A stretch of 64,000 nt of DNA from Pseudomonas sputi (GTDB taxonomy: Bacteria > Pseudomonadota > Gammaproteobacteria > Pseudomonadales > Pseudomonadaceae). The first letter of the stretch is position 1. Each line of letters begins with the position of its first letter. The DNA lies in assembly GCF_021603585.1 (NCBI RefSeq), contig NZ_BQHI01000013.1, positions 1 through 64,000 on the forward strand. Reading direction: 5' to 3'. The notes under the pieces were generated by a model. The model was not told the DNA's origin and did not search any database. It saw only the letters and a list, made by a program, of their open reading frames with translations. The translations under genes and the position numbers were made by a program. Below are positions 16,592 to 28,069 of this stretch, in pieces.

Positions 16592-17976
16592 CCATCGACA
16601 ACCGCATTCAGGTGGTGCTGATCGACGACGATCCGCACCTGCGTCAGGCCCTCGGCCAGACCCTGGATCTGGCCGGCCTGAAAATTCTTCCGCTGTCCGA
16701 GGCCAAGGGCCTGGCCGCGCAACTGGAACGCGACTGGCCGGGCGTTGTGGTCAGCGACATCCGCATGCCCGGCATGGATGGCCTTGAACTGCTGAGCGAA
16801 CTGCATGCTCAGGATCCGGAACTGCCGGTGCTGCTGATCACCGGTCACGGCGATGTACCGCTGGCCGTACAAGCCATGCGCGCGGGTGCCTACGACTTTC
16901 TGGAAAAACCGTTCGCCAGTGACGCCCTGCTCGACAGCGTGCGCCGCGCCTTGGCCCTGCGGCGCCTGGTGCTGGACAACCGCAGCCTGCGCATGGCCCT
17001 GAGTGATCGCAACGAGTTGAGCGCGCGGCTGGTCGGTCAGTCCGCACCGATGGCGCGCCTGCGCGAACAGATCGGCGCACTGGCGGCGACCAAGGCCGAT
17101 GTCTTGATCCTCGGCGAAACCGGTGCTGGCAAGGAAGTCGTCGCCCGCGCCCTGCATGACCTGTCGAGTCGGCGTAACGGCCCGTTCGTGGCGATCAACG
17201 CCGGGGCGCTGGCCGAGTCGGTGGTCGAAAGCGAATTGTTCGGCCATGAGCCCGGCGCCTTCACTGGCGCGCAAAAGCGCCGGATCGGCAAGTTCGAATT
17301 TGCCAACGGCGGCACGCTGTTTCTCGATGAAATCGAGAGCATGAGCATGGATGTTCAGGTCAAGCTGCTGCGCATGCTGCAGGAGCGGGTGGTCGAACGC
17401 CTGGGCGGCAATCAGTTGATCCCCTTGGACATCCGCGTCATCGCCGCCACCAAGGAAGACCTGCGCCAGGCCGCCGATCAGGGACGCTTCCGGGCGGACC
17501 TGTATTACCGACTCAATGTCGCGCCGCTGCGTATTCCGCCACTGCGCGAACGGGGCGAAGACGCGTTGATGCTGTTCCAGCATTACGCCAATGAAGCCAG
17601 CGCCCGCCACGGCCTGCCACCGCATGAACTGCAACCGGCGCAACGGGCCTTGCTGCTGCGGCATTCATGGCCGGGCAACGTGCGGGAATTGCAGAACGCG
17701 GCAGAGCGTTTTGCCCTCGGCCTGGAACTGGCCCTGGACAACACGCAGCCCGATGGCAGCCCCGGCACCACCGTCGAGATCACGGCAGGAGGGCTCAGCG
17801 AGCAAGTGGAAAACTTCGAAAAATCCCTGATCGCCGCCGAACTGGCCCGCTCTCACAGCTCCGTGCGCAGTCTCGCCGAAGCCCTGGGCATTCCGCGCAA
17901 AACTTTGCATGACAAACTGCGCAAGCACGGGCTGAATTTCGCTGGCAGCGGCGGCCACTCGGACGAGTCCGAATGA
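16588..17976 (+). CDS. dctD: sigma-54-dependent response regulator DctD
   Basis: 462 residues in three domains: receiver (about 8-120, DDD and phospho-acceptor in VSDIRMPG), AAA+ domain with Walker A GETGAGKE, sigma-54 contact loop GAFTGAQ and Walker B TLFLDEIES, and a Fis-type HTH at the C-terminus (SSVRSLAEALGIPRKTLHDKL). It activates sigma-54 promoters of C4-dicarboxylate transport genes together with DctB. Confidence 0.92.
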   Translation: MTIDNRIQVVLIDDDPHLRQALGQTLDLAGLKILPLSEAKGLAAQLERDWPGVVVSDIRMPGMDGLELLSELHAQDPELPVLLITGHGDVPLAVQAMRAGAYDFLEKPFASDALLDSVRRALALRRLVLDNRSLRMALSDRNELSARLVGQSAPMARLREQIGALAATKADVLILGETGAGKEVVARALHDLSSRRNGPFVAINAGALAESVVESELFGHEPGAFTGAQKRRIGKFEFANGGTLFLDEIESMSMDVQVKLLRMLQERVVERLGGNQLIPLDIRVIAATKEDLRQAADQGRFRADLYYRLNVAPLRIPPLRERGEDALMLFQHYANEASARHGLPPHELQPAQRALLLRHSWPGNVRELQNAAERFALGLELALDNTQPDGSPGTTVEITAGGLSEQVENFEKSLIAAELARSHSSVRSLAEALGIPRKTLHDKLRKHGLNFAGSGGHSDESE

Positions 17977-18016
17977 AACACGCTCAATTCACTTTTCTGC
18001 CGCAAGAGGTCCGGGC

Positions 18017-18472
18017 ATGAAGCACGACAGTCGTTATCTGGAATCGGTCCTTCACCACGACATTCCGCTGACCCGGGACATGGGCCTCAAGGTGCTCGAC
18101 TGGCAGGAACAGCAACTGCGCCTGCACCTGCCGCTGGACGCCAACGTCAATCACAAGAGCACCATGTTCGGCGGCAGCCTGTATTGCGGCGCGGTACTGG
18201 CCGGTTGGGGCTGGCTGCATCTGCGATTGAAGGAAGAAGGCATCACCGACGGCCACATCGTGATCCAGGAGGGGCAGATCAGTTATCCACTGCCGGTGAC
18301 CGGTGATGCCATTGCGATTTGCCCGTCACCGAGCGCAGCGCAGTGGAAGAAGTTTCTGACGATGTATCAGCGATACGGACGGGCGCGGCTGACGCTGCAT
18401 ACGCGGGTCGTCAATACCGGGAGTGATGAAGATGCGGCGACGTTCAGCGGGCAGTACGTCCTGCACCGCTGA
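18017..18472 (+). CDS. YiiD C-terminal-type thioesterase
   Basis: 151 residues with a hotdog fold of the YiiD_C (putative thioesterase) type: NHKSTMFGGSLYCGAVLAGWGWL is the characteristic central helix region, followed by the YPLPVTGDAIA strand. Probably hydrolyses an acyl-CoA or acyl carrier substrate. It follows dctD by 40 nt in the same direction but is unlikely to be functionally linked. No signal peptide. Confidence 0.8.
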   Translation: MKHDSRYLESVLHHDIPLTRDMGLKVLDWQEQQLRLHLPLDANVNHKSTMFGGSLYCGAVLAGWGWLHLRLKEEGITDGHIVIQEGQISYPLPVTGDAIAICPSPSAAQWKKFLTMYQRYGRARLTLHTRVVNTGSDEDAATFSGQYVLHR

Positions 18473-18485
18473 AGACTGAGCGAGC

Positions 18486-19328
18486 TTAAGAGCGGGCGAG
18501 CTCCAGCAGCTTCGTCCGCCACGCGGCTTTTGCCGGCAATGCCAGGAAGAAGCCGTTCAACAACGACTCCCGGGGCGGATAACAGAACGCTTCGCCACTC
18601 AAGTCCAGCACTTCGCCGCCGGCGCCTTCCAGAACACCCTGCGCCGCCGCCGTGTCCCACTGCGAAGTCGGCGCCAGACGCGGGTAACAGTCGGCCGCAC
18701 CTTCGGCCAGCAGACAGAACTTCAGCGAACTGCCGATATTGGCCAGTTGCAACTCGCCAAGGCTGGCGCTCAAACCGGCCAGCAGACGTTCCTGTTCCGG
18801 GCTCGAATGTCGACGGCTGGCGACCACGGTGAACGCGTCTCCAGGCCCCGGCACGTCACGCACCTGAATCGCCACCGGTGTGCCGCCCGTGTCGCCGCGC
18901 CAGGCACCGAGCCCCGCGCCGCCGACGTAAAAGCGCCCGTTGGTCGGCATCGACACCACACCGAACACCACCCGGCCGCTCTCGATCAGCGCGATGTTGA
19001 CGGTGAATTCTTCACTGCCGCTGATGAACTCCTTGGTGCCATCCAAAGGATCGACCAGCCACCAGCGCTGCCAGCCCGCGCGCACGCTTTGCGGAATATT
19101 GGCGTCCTCTTCGGACAACACCGGAATGCTCGGATCCAGCGCCTTCAGGCCTGCCACGATCACATGGTGAGCGGCCATGTCCGCCGCCGTCACCGGCGAA
19201 TCATCGGACTTGGCGGTGACGGCCACACCGGCACGCCAGAACGGCAGGATCGCCTCACCGGCCCGCAGGGCCAACTCAACGACAGGCGCCATCAACGGAT
19301 GGGGAAAATTCATCGATATCTCACTCAT
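18486..19328 (-). CDS. cysQ: 3'(2'),5'-bisphosphate nucleotidase CysQ
   Basis: About 275-280 residues of the inositol-monophosphatase superfamily: metal-binding EED (VLSEEDANI), DPLDGTKEF, and C-terminal WDTAAAQGVLEGAGG. CysQ dephosphorylates 3'-phosphoadenosine 5'-phosphate, recycling the by-product of sulfate assimilation. Two in-frame starts exist: 19328, which overlaps nudE by 8 nt, and 19313; the second has the GTGAG-like sequence at better spacing. Co-transcribed with nudE upstream. Confidence 0.92.
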   Translation of the reverse strand: MSEISMNFPHPLMAPVVELALRAGEAILPFWRAGVAVTAKSDDSPVTAADMAAHHVIVAGLKALDPSIPVLSEEDANIPQSVRAGWQRWWLVDPLDGTKEFISGSEEFTVNIALIESGRVVFGVVSMPTNGRFYVGGAGLGAWRGDTGGTPVAIQVRDVPGPGDAFTVVASRRHSSPEQERLLAGLSASLGELQLANIGSSLKFCLLAEGAADCYPRLAPTSQWDTAAAQGVLEGAGGEVLDLSGEAFCYPPRESLLNGFFLALPAKAAWRTKLLELARS

Positions 19329-19890
19329 GACTGAAAAATCCGCGCTGGGTCAGCAGATCGCGGGTCAGGTACAGCGCCGCCAGGGCGCGACCCTCACTGA
19401 AATTCGGATGCTGCGCCAACGCCGACAGCTCTCGCAGATTGACCTTGTCCACACGCATCGGCTCGGGTTCATCACCTTCGAGGCGTTCTTCGTACAGATC
19501 GGTGGCCAGCACCACCTGGATTTTCTGGCTCATATAGCCGGGCGACAAGGACAACTCGGTCAGATGCTCCAATTGTCGCGCGCCGTAACCGGCCTCTTCC
19601 TTGAGCTCGCGTTCAGCGGCGGCCAGCACATCTTCGCCGGGTTCGATCAGGCCTTTGGGCAGCGACAGTTCATATTCGTCGGTGCCGCCGCAGTATTCTT
19701 CGACCAGTACCGCGTGCTCGGCATCGAGCATCGCCACGATCATCACCGCGCCGTAGCCGGCGCCCTTGCCGACCAGTCGCTCGTAGGTGCGTTCCACGCC
19801 GTTGGAGAAACGCAGCTTCAGCGCTTCGACGCAGAACAGCCGGCTGGTGGCGACGATCTCGCGGGCAAGTACGGTGGGTTTCTGGCGCAT
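19321..19890 (-). CDS. nudE: ADP-sugar/NADH-type Nudix hydrolase NudE
   Basis: 189 residues with a complete Nudix box GLIEPGEDVLAAAERELKEEAGY at about 104-126 (GX5EX7REUXEEXGU). NudE hydrolyses ADP-ribose, NADH and Ap3A. Its position directly upstream of cysQ, and divergent from yrfG, matches the arrangement I recall for gamma-proteobacteria. Confidence 0.9.
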   Translation of the reverse strand: MRQKPTVLAREIVATSRLFCVEALKLRFSNGVERTYERLVGKGAGYGAVMIVAMLDAEHAVLVEEYCGGTDEYELSLPKGLIEPGEDVLAAAERELKEEAGYGARQLEHLTELSLSPGYMSQKIQVVLATDLYEERLEGDEPEPMRVDKVNLRELSALAQHPNFSEGRALAALYLTRDLLTQRGFFSHE

Positions 19891-19978
19891 GCAAAGCTCC
19901 TTGACGTGAACGCGCTACTATAACGCGGCTTTTCCGATTGTTTGCGTCGGATATCCTTCTACCGCTCGAGACGTTGCC

Positions 19979-20641
19979 ATGCCTTCATTACCCTGGTCCG
20001 ACATCGACACCGTTCTGCTCGACATGGACGGCACGCTGCTGGACCTGCATTTCGACAACCACTTCTGGCTGGAACACCTGCCGCAGCGCTACGCCGAACT
20101 GCATGGCGTGAGCCGGGCCATGGCAGACATGGAGTTGCAGCCGTTGTTCGAGCGCCATGCCGGTCAGTTGCAGTGGTACTGCCTGGACTTCTGGAGCGCG
20201 GAACTGAAGCTGTCGGTGCGTGAGCTGAAACTGGAAACCGCCCACCTGATCGCCTTGCGCCCGGATGCCGACACCTTTCTGGAGGCGATCAAGCGAGCCG
20301 GGAAACGGGTGGTGATGATCACCAACGCCCACCGCGATTCACTGTCGCTGAAACTGGAACGCATCGAACTGGCGCCGTACTTCGAGCGGCTGATCAGTTC
20401 CCACGATTACGGTTTTCCCAAGGAGAACCCACAATTCTGGGACGCGTTGCAGGCCGACATCGGCTTCGACCCGGCGCGCAGCCTGTTCATCGACGACACC
20501 TTGCCGATCCTGCGCAGTGCGCGGACTTTCGGCGTGGCGCATCTGTTGGCCGTGAAGGAGCCGGACAGCCGCAAAGGGCCGAAGGACACCGGGGAGTTTG
20601 TGGCGGTCGAGGATTATCGGGATTTGATTGCGGGGCTCTGA
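19979..20641 (+). CDS. yrfG: HAD-family GMP/IMP nucleotidase YrfG
   Basis: 220 residues of the haloacid dehalogenase superfamily: motif I LLDMDGTLLDL (nucleophile and acid/base Asp), motif II VVMITNAH, motif III lysine in GFPKENPQFW and motif IV SLFIDDTLPIL. YrfG dephosphorylates IMP and GMP. Divergent from nudE with an 88-bp gap. Confidence 0.88.
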   Translation: MPSLPWSDIDTVLLDMDGTLLDLHFDNHFWLEHLPQRYAELHGVSRAMADMELQPLFERHAGQLQWYCLDFWSAELKLSVRELKLETAHLIALRPDADTFLEAIKRAGKRVVMITNAHRDSLSLKLERIELAPYFERLISSHDYGFPKENPQFWDALQADIGFDPARSLFIDDTLPILRSARTFGVAHLLAVKEPDSRKGPKDTGEFVAVEDYRDLIAGL

Positions 20642-20657
20642 TTACCGGGCTCTGAAG

Positions 20658-20690
20658 ACTGCAGGAGCCGCCAAAGGCTGCTCCTGCAGG
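20658..20690. repeat. REP-like inverted repeat
   Basis: tgcaggagc / gctcctgca arms around a short loop, typical of Pseudomonas intergenic REP sequences, between convergent yrfG and kbp. It may also end both transcripts. Confidence 0.6.
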
Positions 20691-20697
20691 CGTGTTG

Positions 20698-21138
20698 TTA
20701 CTCGGGAATACGCAGCGTCTGCCCCGGATAAATCTTGTCCGGGTGTGACAGCATTGGCTTGTTGGCCTCGAAAATCTTGTTGTACTGGTTGGCGTTGCCA
20801 TACATCGCCAGGGAAATCGCGCTGAGGGTGTCGCCCTTCTTCACGACCACAAAACGCGCCGCCGCCACAACCGGCCCGGTCACGGTGATCTGGTCGTCGA
20901 CACTGCCGACGCCGGCGATGTTACCCACTGCCAGAAGAATCTTCTCTTTCTCTTCCTGGCTCGCCACTTCACCGGTAACGGTCACCTTGTCCCCGTCCAC
21001 GGTTGCCTGGACATTCGGGTTACCCAACCCGACCTTGCTGATGTGTTCTTTCAATTGCTCGCTGGCATTGGCGTTGCCGGGGGTCAGCAGGTCGAGCAAT
21101 TTCTCACCCGCTTCTTTAACAAAGCTCAATAGACTCAT
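20698..21138 (-). CDS. kbp: BON-LysM protein, K+-binding Kbp/YgaU type
   Basis: 146 residues from the ATG at 21138. Residues about 25-88 form a BON domain ([19 protein letters not shown]) and about 95-145 a LysM domain ([31 protein letters not shown]). The same domain order and length occur in E. coli YgaU/Kbp, a cytoplasmic potassium-binding protein linked to osmotic stress. No signal peptide, in keeping with that. Confidence 0.85.
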   Translation of the reverse strand: MSLLSFVKEAGEKLLDLLTPGNANASEQLKEHISKVGLGNPNVQATVDGDKVTVTGEVASQEEKEKILLAVGNIAGVGSVDDQITVTGPVVAAARFVVVKKGDTLSAISLAMYGNANQYNKIFEANKPMLSHPDKIYPGQTLRIPE

Positions 21139-21275
21139 GGCGCACACTCCTTGATTTGGGTTCCAGACGCCCAAGCCTAGACCACCTCGGACAAACCCGG
21201 TTCCAAGCCGACCAATGACCCTGCCGTCACTCAAGCGGTAGAATCGCCCAACCTTGCCAGCGCCCCGGAGCGAAG

Positions 21276-22163
21276 ATGGACATCAAGCAGCTGAAATTCC
21301 TCATCGCCCTCGACGAAACCCGCCATTTCGGCCAGGCCGCCGCCCGCTGCCACATCACCCAGCCGACCCTGTCGATGCGCCTGCGCAGTCTCGAAGAGGA
21401 ACTCGACCTGCCACTGGTCAACCGTGGCCAGCGCTTCGAAGGGTTTACCGCGCCGGGCGAACGGGTGCTGGCCTGGGCGCGTACGGTGCTGGCGGCTTAT
21501 GACGGTTTGCAGGCCGAAGCGGCAGCCTGTCGCGGCAACCTGATCGGTACTCTGCGGCTGGGCGTGGTGCCATTGTCGAGTTTCGATGCACTGCCGCTGA
21601 TGCAACGCCTGCACGCACAACACCCGAACCTGCGCTTCGAACTGTCCTCGCTGAGCTCCGAACAGGTGCTGGAGCAACTGGCGAACAACCGCATCGACAT
21701 TGGCGTGTCTTACCTGGACCGCCTCGACGGCGAGCGGTTTGAATCCCTGGCGTTCAGCGAAACGCAGATGGGCCTGCTCTACGACCAGCGGTTTTTCAGC
21801 TTTGGCCAAGCGCCGCTGAGTTGGGAGTCGCTGATCGAGCTGCCCTTGGGCATGCTTAACAGCGGCATGCATTTTCGCCAGTCCATCGACCATAACTTCC
21901 ACAGCCGTGGTCTGACGCCGCAGCCGTTACTGCAAACCGACGCCGTCCACCAATTGTTGCAAGCTGTGCACGGCGGCTTGTGCTGCGCGGTGATGCCACT
22001 GGATGGCGGTCTGGAAAACCTCACGGACAACCTGCGCCTGCAACCCATCGAAAACGCCCAAACCCTCGCCCGACTGGGCCTGATCATGCGTCGCGGGGCA
22101 CCCCGATCAGCGCTCGCCGAGGCCTGTTTCGCGCTTTATCAAAAATCACCAACGGACGCTTGA
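21276..22163 (+). CDS. LysR-family regulator (OxyR-like)
   Basis: 295 residues: winged HTH at about 1-60 ([27 protein letters not shown]) and substrate-binding domain from about 90. The N-terminus [22 protein letters not shown] is close to OxyR/CynR-type regulators, but the OxyR redox cysteine pair is not evident. It lies 92 bp upstream of fdhD in the same direction and may control the formate dehydrogenase genes. Confidence 0.85.
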   Translation: MDIKQLKFLIALDETRHFGQAAARCHITQPTLSMRLRSLEEELDLPLVNRGQRFEGFTAPGERVLAWARTVLAAYDGLQAEAAACRGNLIGTLRLGVVPLSSFDALPLMQRLHAQHPNLRFELSSLSSEQVLEQLANNRIDIGVSYLDRLDGERFESLAFSETQMGLLYDQRFFSFGQAPLSWESLIELPLGMLNSGMHFRQSIDHNFHSRGLTPQPLLQTDAVHQLLQAVHGGLCCAVMPLDGGLENLTDNLRLQPIENAQTLARLGLIMRRGAPRSALAEACFALYQKSPTDA

Positions 22164-22255
22164 TCGACGGCATCTATCGAAGGATCGACACTAGCGATTA
22201 GACGCGACATCTTGCCGCGCCTAGTCTTAACGTTGATCAATCCGTCGGTGATGCC

Positions 22256-23091
22256 ATGAACGCCAAGCGCCCGGCCTGCGCGGCGCCTGCTCTCGAAACG
22301 CCCGCGCCTGCTGCCAGTCAGACCTACAGTTACAGCGATCTCCCCCTCACGGAATCGGCCAGCACCGCGCTGGCCGAAGAAGTCGCGTTGGCGATTGCCT
22401 ACAACGGCATCAGTCAGGCCGTGATGCTGGTGACGCCGACCGACCTTGAAGACTTCATCGTCGGCTTCAGCCTCGGCAGCGGCATCATCGAAGACACCTC
22501 GGACATCTACGACCTGCAACTGAGCGGTTCAGGCTCGGCGCAATACGCGCAAGTGACCATCGCCAACCGCGCCTTCTGGAACCTCAAGCAGCAGCGGCGA
22601 CAACTGGCCGGCACCAGTGGTTGCGGGTTGTGCGGCGTGGAGGCGGTTGAACAGGCACTGCCTGATCTCAAGGTTTTGCCCGGCGCCCCCTTGCCGCCCA
22701 TCGAATGGCTCGACGGTCTGCGCCAGCGCATCGGTGCGTTCCAGCCGCTGGGCCAGCATTGCGGTGCGGTGCACGCAGCGGTGTTCATGAACGCCAGCGG
22801 TGAATTGCTGCTGGGCCGCGAAGACATCGGCCGGCACAACGCCCTCGACAAGCTGATCGGTGGCCTGATCCGGCAAAAGATATCCACAGCCGACGGCCTG
22901 GCGATAGTCACCAGCCGTTGCAGCCTCGAATTGATCCAGAAAGTCCTGCGGGCCGGGATTCAGACCCTGGTCAGCCTGTCCGCGCCCACCGGTCTCGCCG
23001 TGCAATGGGCGCGACGCCACAACCTCAATCTCATCCACCTGCCGCAGAAGAATGCGCCGCGGGTGTATAGCCCAGAAATGGAGAAACACCC

Positions 23092-23095
<4 letters not shown>
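22256..23095 (+). CDS. fdhD: formate dehydrogenase accessory sulfurtransferase FdhD
   Basis: 279 residues. The sulfur-carrying CxxC is in TSGCGLCGVE (residues about 120-129), and GREDIGRHNALDKLIG is the family signature. FdhD passes sulfur from IscS to the bis-MGD molybdenum cofactor and is needed for active formate dehydrogenases. It overlaps the downstream fdhF-like gene by 4 nt. Confidence 0.93.
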
Positions 23096-25440
<2,345 letters not shown>

Positions 25441-25443
25441 CCC

Positions 25444-25496
25444 TGATCGTTCCCACGCTCTGCGTGGGGACGCAGCCTTGGACGCTCTGCGTCCGC
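25444..25496. repeat. REP element, tgatcgttcccacg family
   Basis: Begins tgatcgttcccacgctctgcgtgg, the same core as copies at 47824 and 62964, followed by a second gacgctctgcgtc palindrome. Placed directly after the fdhF-like stop. Confidence 0.7.
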
Positions 25497-25539
25497 AAAT
25501 CGGACTCGATATATCTCGAACACTCTTTTCAAACGCCCA

Positions 25540-25572
25540 CAAAAAAGGCCGCTTTGCTCACAAAGCGGCCTG
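25540..25572 (-). terminator. orphan minus-strand terminator (possible small RNA end)
   Basis: aggccgctttg-ctca-caaagcggcct is a perfect 11-bp stem, and the T-run (six Ts) lies on the minus-strand side. No minus-strand gene ends here, so it may terminate an unannotated RNA from the 25570-25720 gap. On the + strand it has no T-run and would not be a good terminator for the fdhF-like gene. Confidence 0.55.
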
Positions 25573-25728
25573 TCTGAAGTAGCTAAAGACCGGCGAAAAA
25601 CCGTAAAGTTCCGCCCAAAAATCAGTAACTTGCAGAAATGCATACAGGTCGTGTTATTCGTCGGATTTCGATTGTCACACCCCATCCAGAGCCTCAGGAT
25701 CGCGCCGTCATCCCTTTGAGGCTCCTCT

Positions 25729-26208
25729 ATGAAGTTCTCCTCGATTCTCTTGTTGTCCCTTGGCCTGGTCAGTGGCTTCGCTTCTGCCGGAGGCACCACC
25801 GAAGCAGGTGTGGGCGGCGCATTGGGCGGGGTTCTTGGCTCGGTCGTCGGTCAATCGTTAGGTGGCAGCACAGGTTCAACCATTGGCGCAGCCCTGGGCG
25901 GCGCGGGTGGTAGTGCGGTGGGCGCCGACAAGCGCAGCCGTGGCGAAGCAGCCATCGGCGGTGCGCTGGGCGCAGCCGGCGGCAACGTGGTCGGCCGCAG
26001 CATGGGCGGCACCACCGGCAGCCTGATCGGCGCAGCAGCCGGCGGTGGCGCGGGTGGCGCGCTGGGTAACTACATGGGCAACAAGAGCGATGACGATGAT
26101 CGTCGTTACGATCGTCGCCATGATGATCGTCGCTACTACCGCGACCGTCACCCAGGTCGTGGTCATGCCTATGGCCATCGCAAGCACCACCGCTATTACC
26201 GCGACTGA
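25729..26208 (+). CDS. secreted glycine-zipper protein
   Basis: 159 residues: signal peptide (MKFSSILLLSLGLVSGFASA), then about 95 residues of glycine-zipper repeats (GGALGGVLGSVVG, GGTTGSLIGAAAGG), and a charged tail rich in Asp, Arg, His and Tyr (DDDDRRYDRRHDDRRYYRD). Glycine-zipper segments commonly insert in or associate with membranes. The basic/acidic tail resembles YMGG/17-kDa-antigen-type small envelope proteins. Function unknown. A clear terminator follows. Confidence 0.75.
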   Translation: MKFSSILLLSLGLVSGFASAGGTTEAGVGGALGGVLGSVVGQSLGGSTGSTIGAALGGAGGSAVGADKRSRGEAAIGGALGAAGGNVVGRSMGGTTGSLIGAAAGGGAGGALGNYMGNKSDDDDRRYDRRHDDRRYYRDRHPGRGHAYGHRKHHRYYRD

Positions 26209-26235
26209 GGCCAGGCCTCATCGACCGGTACACCC

Positions 26236-26270
26236 AGATCGCAGCTCCCCCGGGCTGCGATTTTTTTTGC
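26236..26270 (+). terminator. terminator after the glycine-zipper gene
   Basis: atcgcagc / gctgcgat stem followed by tttttttt. Confidence 0.8.
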
Positions 26271-26273
26271 CCG

Positions 26274-26705
26274 TCAAACCACCAGGCGTTCCAGCGCTTC
26301 GCGCAATCGGGCCGGGATCGCCACCGGCTGATTGGACGTCCGGTCGACAAACACATGCACGAAGCGCCCGGCGGCACAGGCCTCGTCTTCGTCAGCCTTG
26401 AACACCGCCAGTTCGTATTGCACCGAACTGTTACCCAGCTTGCCGACCCGCAGGCCGATCTCGATTCGATCCGGAAAAGCGATCGACGCGAAGTAGTCGC
26501 AGGACGAACTCACCACAAACCCCACCACCTCGCCGTCATGGATATCCAGTCCTGCGACCTGGATCAGGTAGGTGTTCACCGCTGTGTCGAAGAAGCTGTA
26601 GTAGGTGACGTTGTTGACGTGGCCATAGGCGTCGTTGTCGTGCCAGCGCGTGGTGATCGGCTGGAAGTGCAGGTAATCGCTGCGTTGCGGCATCGGGTTG
26701 GACAT
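26274..26705 (-). CDS. hotdog-fold acyl-CoA thioesterase (YbgC/4HBT type)
   Basis: 143 residues with the 4-hydroxybenzoyl-CoA thioesterase signature WHDNDAYGHVNNVTYYSFFD, where the first Asp is the usual catalytic residue. Probably cytoplasmic. It directly follows the 3-hydroxyacyl-CoA dehydrogenase gene (31-nt gap, same strand), so the two may serve one degradative pathway, such as releasing a CoA product, as seen in carnitine-type catabolic clusters (inference). Confidence 0.85.
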   Translation of the reverse strand: MSNPMPQRSDYLHFQPITTRWHDNDAYGHVNNVTYYSFFDTAVNTYLIQVAGLDIHDGEVVGFVVSSSCDYFASIAFPDRIEIGLRVGKLGNSSVQYELAVFKADEDEACAAGRFVHVFVDRTSNQPVAIPARLREALERLVV

Positions 26706-26736
26706 CAGTGTCGATTCCTGAAGTGATCTGCCCAGT

Positions 26737-27960
26737 CTAAAGGTAAAAACCCTTGCCTCGCGCCGCCAGCTCGCCGATCAATGGCGCCGGCCGCCAGTGA
26801 TCGCCCTGCCGGGTCTCCAGCGCCAGCAAGCGCTTGTGAATGTCGGCCAGCCCCTGATCATCCGCCCAGGCCATCGGCCCGCCCCGTTCCGCCGGGAAGC
26901 CGTAGCCATTCAGATAGACCTGATCGATGTCATGCGCCGATTCGGCAATCCCTTCCTGCAGGATCTTCGCACCCTCGTTGACCAACGCCAGCAGGCACCG
27001 CTCAAGGATCTCCTCGGAGCCGATATCACGGCGATGAAAGCCCAGCCCTTCGCTGACGTTCAACACCAGCGCATCGACTTCTGGATCATGCTCGGCCTGA
27101 CGACTGCCGGGCTCGTAGTGGTAGTAGCCGTTGCCGGACTTCTGACCGAAGCGGCCCAGTTCGCACAAGCGGTTATCCACCTGAACTTCGGGCGCGTCCT
27201 GCCCTTTGCCGGCCAGCTCTCGGGCACGCCACTCAAGATCGATACCGACCACGTCGTACATGCGAAACGGCCCCATGGCAAAACCGAAGCTCTGCAACGC
27301 CGCATCGACCTGGTGCGGGTACGCCCCTTCGAGCAACATCTTGCGCGCTTCGAGCACATACGGATGCAGCATGCGGTTGCCGATAAAACCGTGGCAGTTG
27401 CCCGACACCACACTGACCTTGCCCATGCGCTTGCCCAGCTCAAGCGCAGCCTCAAGCACAGCCGGAGAAGTTTGTGCGCCACGGACTATTTCAAGCAATT
27501 TCATGATGTGCGCCGGGCTGAAGAAATGCAGGCCCAGCACTTGAGCCGGTCGCCGTGTCGCGGCGGCAATGGCGTCGATGTCCAGCGCCGAAGTATTGCT
27601 CGCCAGCAGCGCCTCGGGCTTCAGCACGCCATCGAGCTCGCGGAAGATCTTCTGCTTGAGCTCAAGGTTTTCGTACACCGCTTCGATCACCAGATCGACA
27701 TTACGGATCGCCACGTAGTCCGCCGCCGCACTCACACGGGCGATCCGGGCATCGGCCTCGGCCTGATCAATCCGCCCCTGCCGCACGTTGTGCGCATAGG
27801 TCTCGGCCACGGTGGCCAGCGCCTGCTCGAGCATCTGTGGATTGTTATCGACCCACTGCACGGGTACGCCGGCATTGGCCAGGCACATGACAATGCCGCG
27901 GCCCATGGTGCCGGCGCCGATCACGGCGGCCTGCTGAATAGCGAAGGATGTCTGGCTCAT
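26737..27960 (-). CDS. 3-hydroxyacyl-CoA dehydrogenase
   Basis: 407 residues. NAD-binding GAGTMGRGI at about residues 16-24, catalytic region LGLHFFSPAHIMKLLEIV and GNCHGFIGNRML, and a second C-terminal helical domain (YGFPAERGGPMAWAD). It corresponds to the dehydrogenase half of FadB without the enoyl-CoA hydratase half. Oxidises L-3-hydroxyacyl-CoA using NAD+. Paired with the thioesterase gene downstream; no acyl-CoA dehydrogenase or thiolase is nearby, so the substrate is open. Confidence 0.9.
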   Translation of the reverse strand: MSQTSFAIQQAAVIGAGTMGRGIVMCLANAGVPVQWVDNNPQMLEQALATVAETYAHNVRQGRIDQAEADARIARVSAAADYVAIRNVDLVIEAVYENLELKQKIFRELDGVLKPEALLASNTSALDIDAIAAATRRPAQVLGLHFFSPAHIMKLLEIVRGAQTSPAVLEAALELGKRMGKVSVVSGNCHGFIGNRMLHPYVLEARKMLLEGAYPHQVDAALQSFGFAMGPFRMYDVVGIDLEWRARELAGKGQDAPEVQVDNRLCELGRFGQKSGNGYYHYEPGSRQAEHDPEVDALVLNVSEGLGFHRRDIGSEEILERCLLALVNEGAKILQEGIAESAHDIDQVYLNGYGFPAERGGPMAWADDQGLADIHKRLLALETRQGDHWRPAPLIGELAARGKGFYL

Positions 27961-28069
27961 GTTGTTCTCTTGTTGGCGATCCGAAGACAGCCATCACCAT
28001 AGTCAGCCACCGGGCATTTTTGAAGTTCATTACCGTGATGATCGACATTCAGCAGATGGATTCGCAATC

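Noticed and set aside
21276-22163. Naming the regulator oxyR
   Set aside because: The redox cysteine pair expected in OxyR is not evident and the neighbours are formate dehydrogenase genes, not catalase or peroxidase genes.
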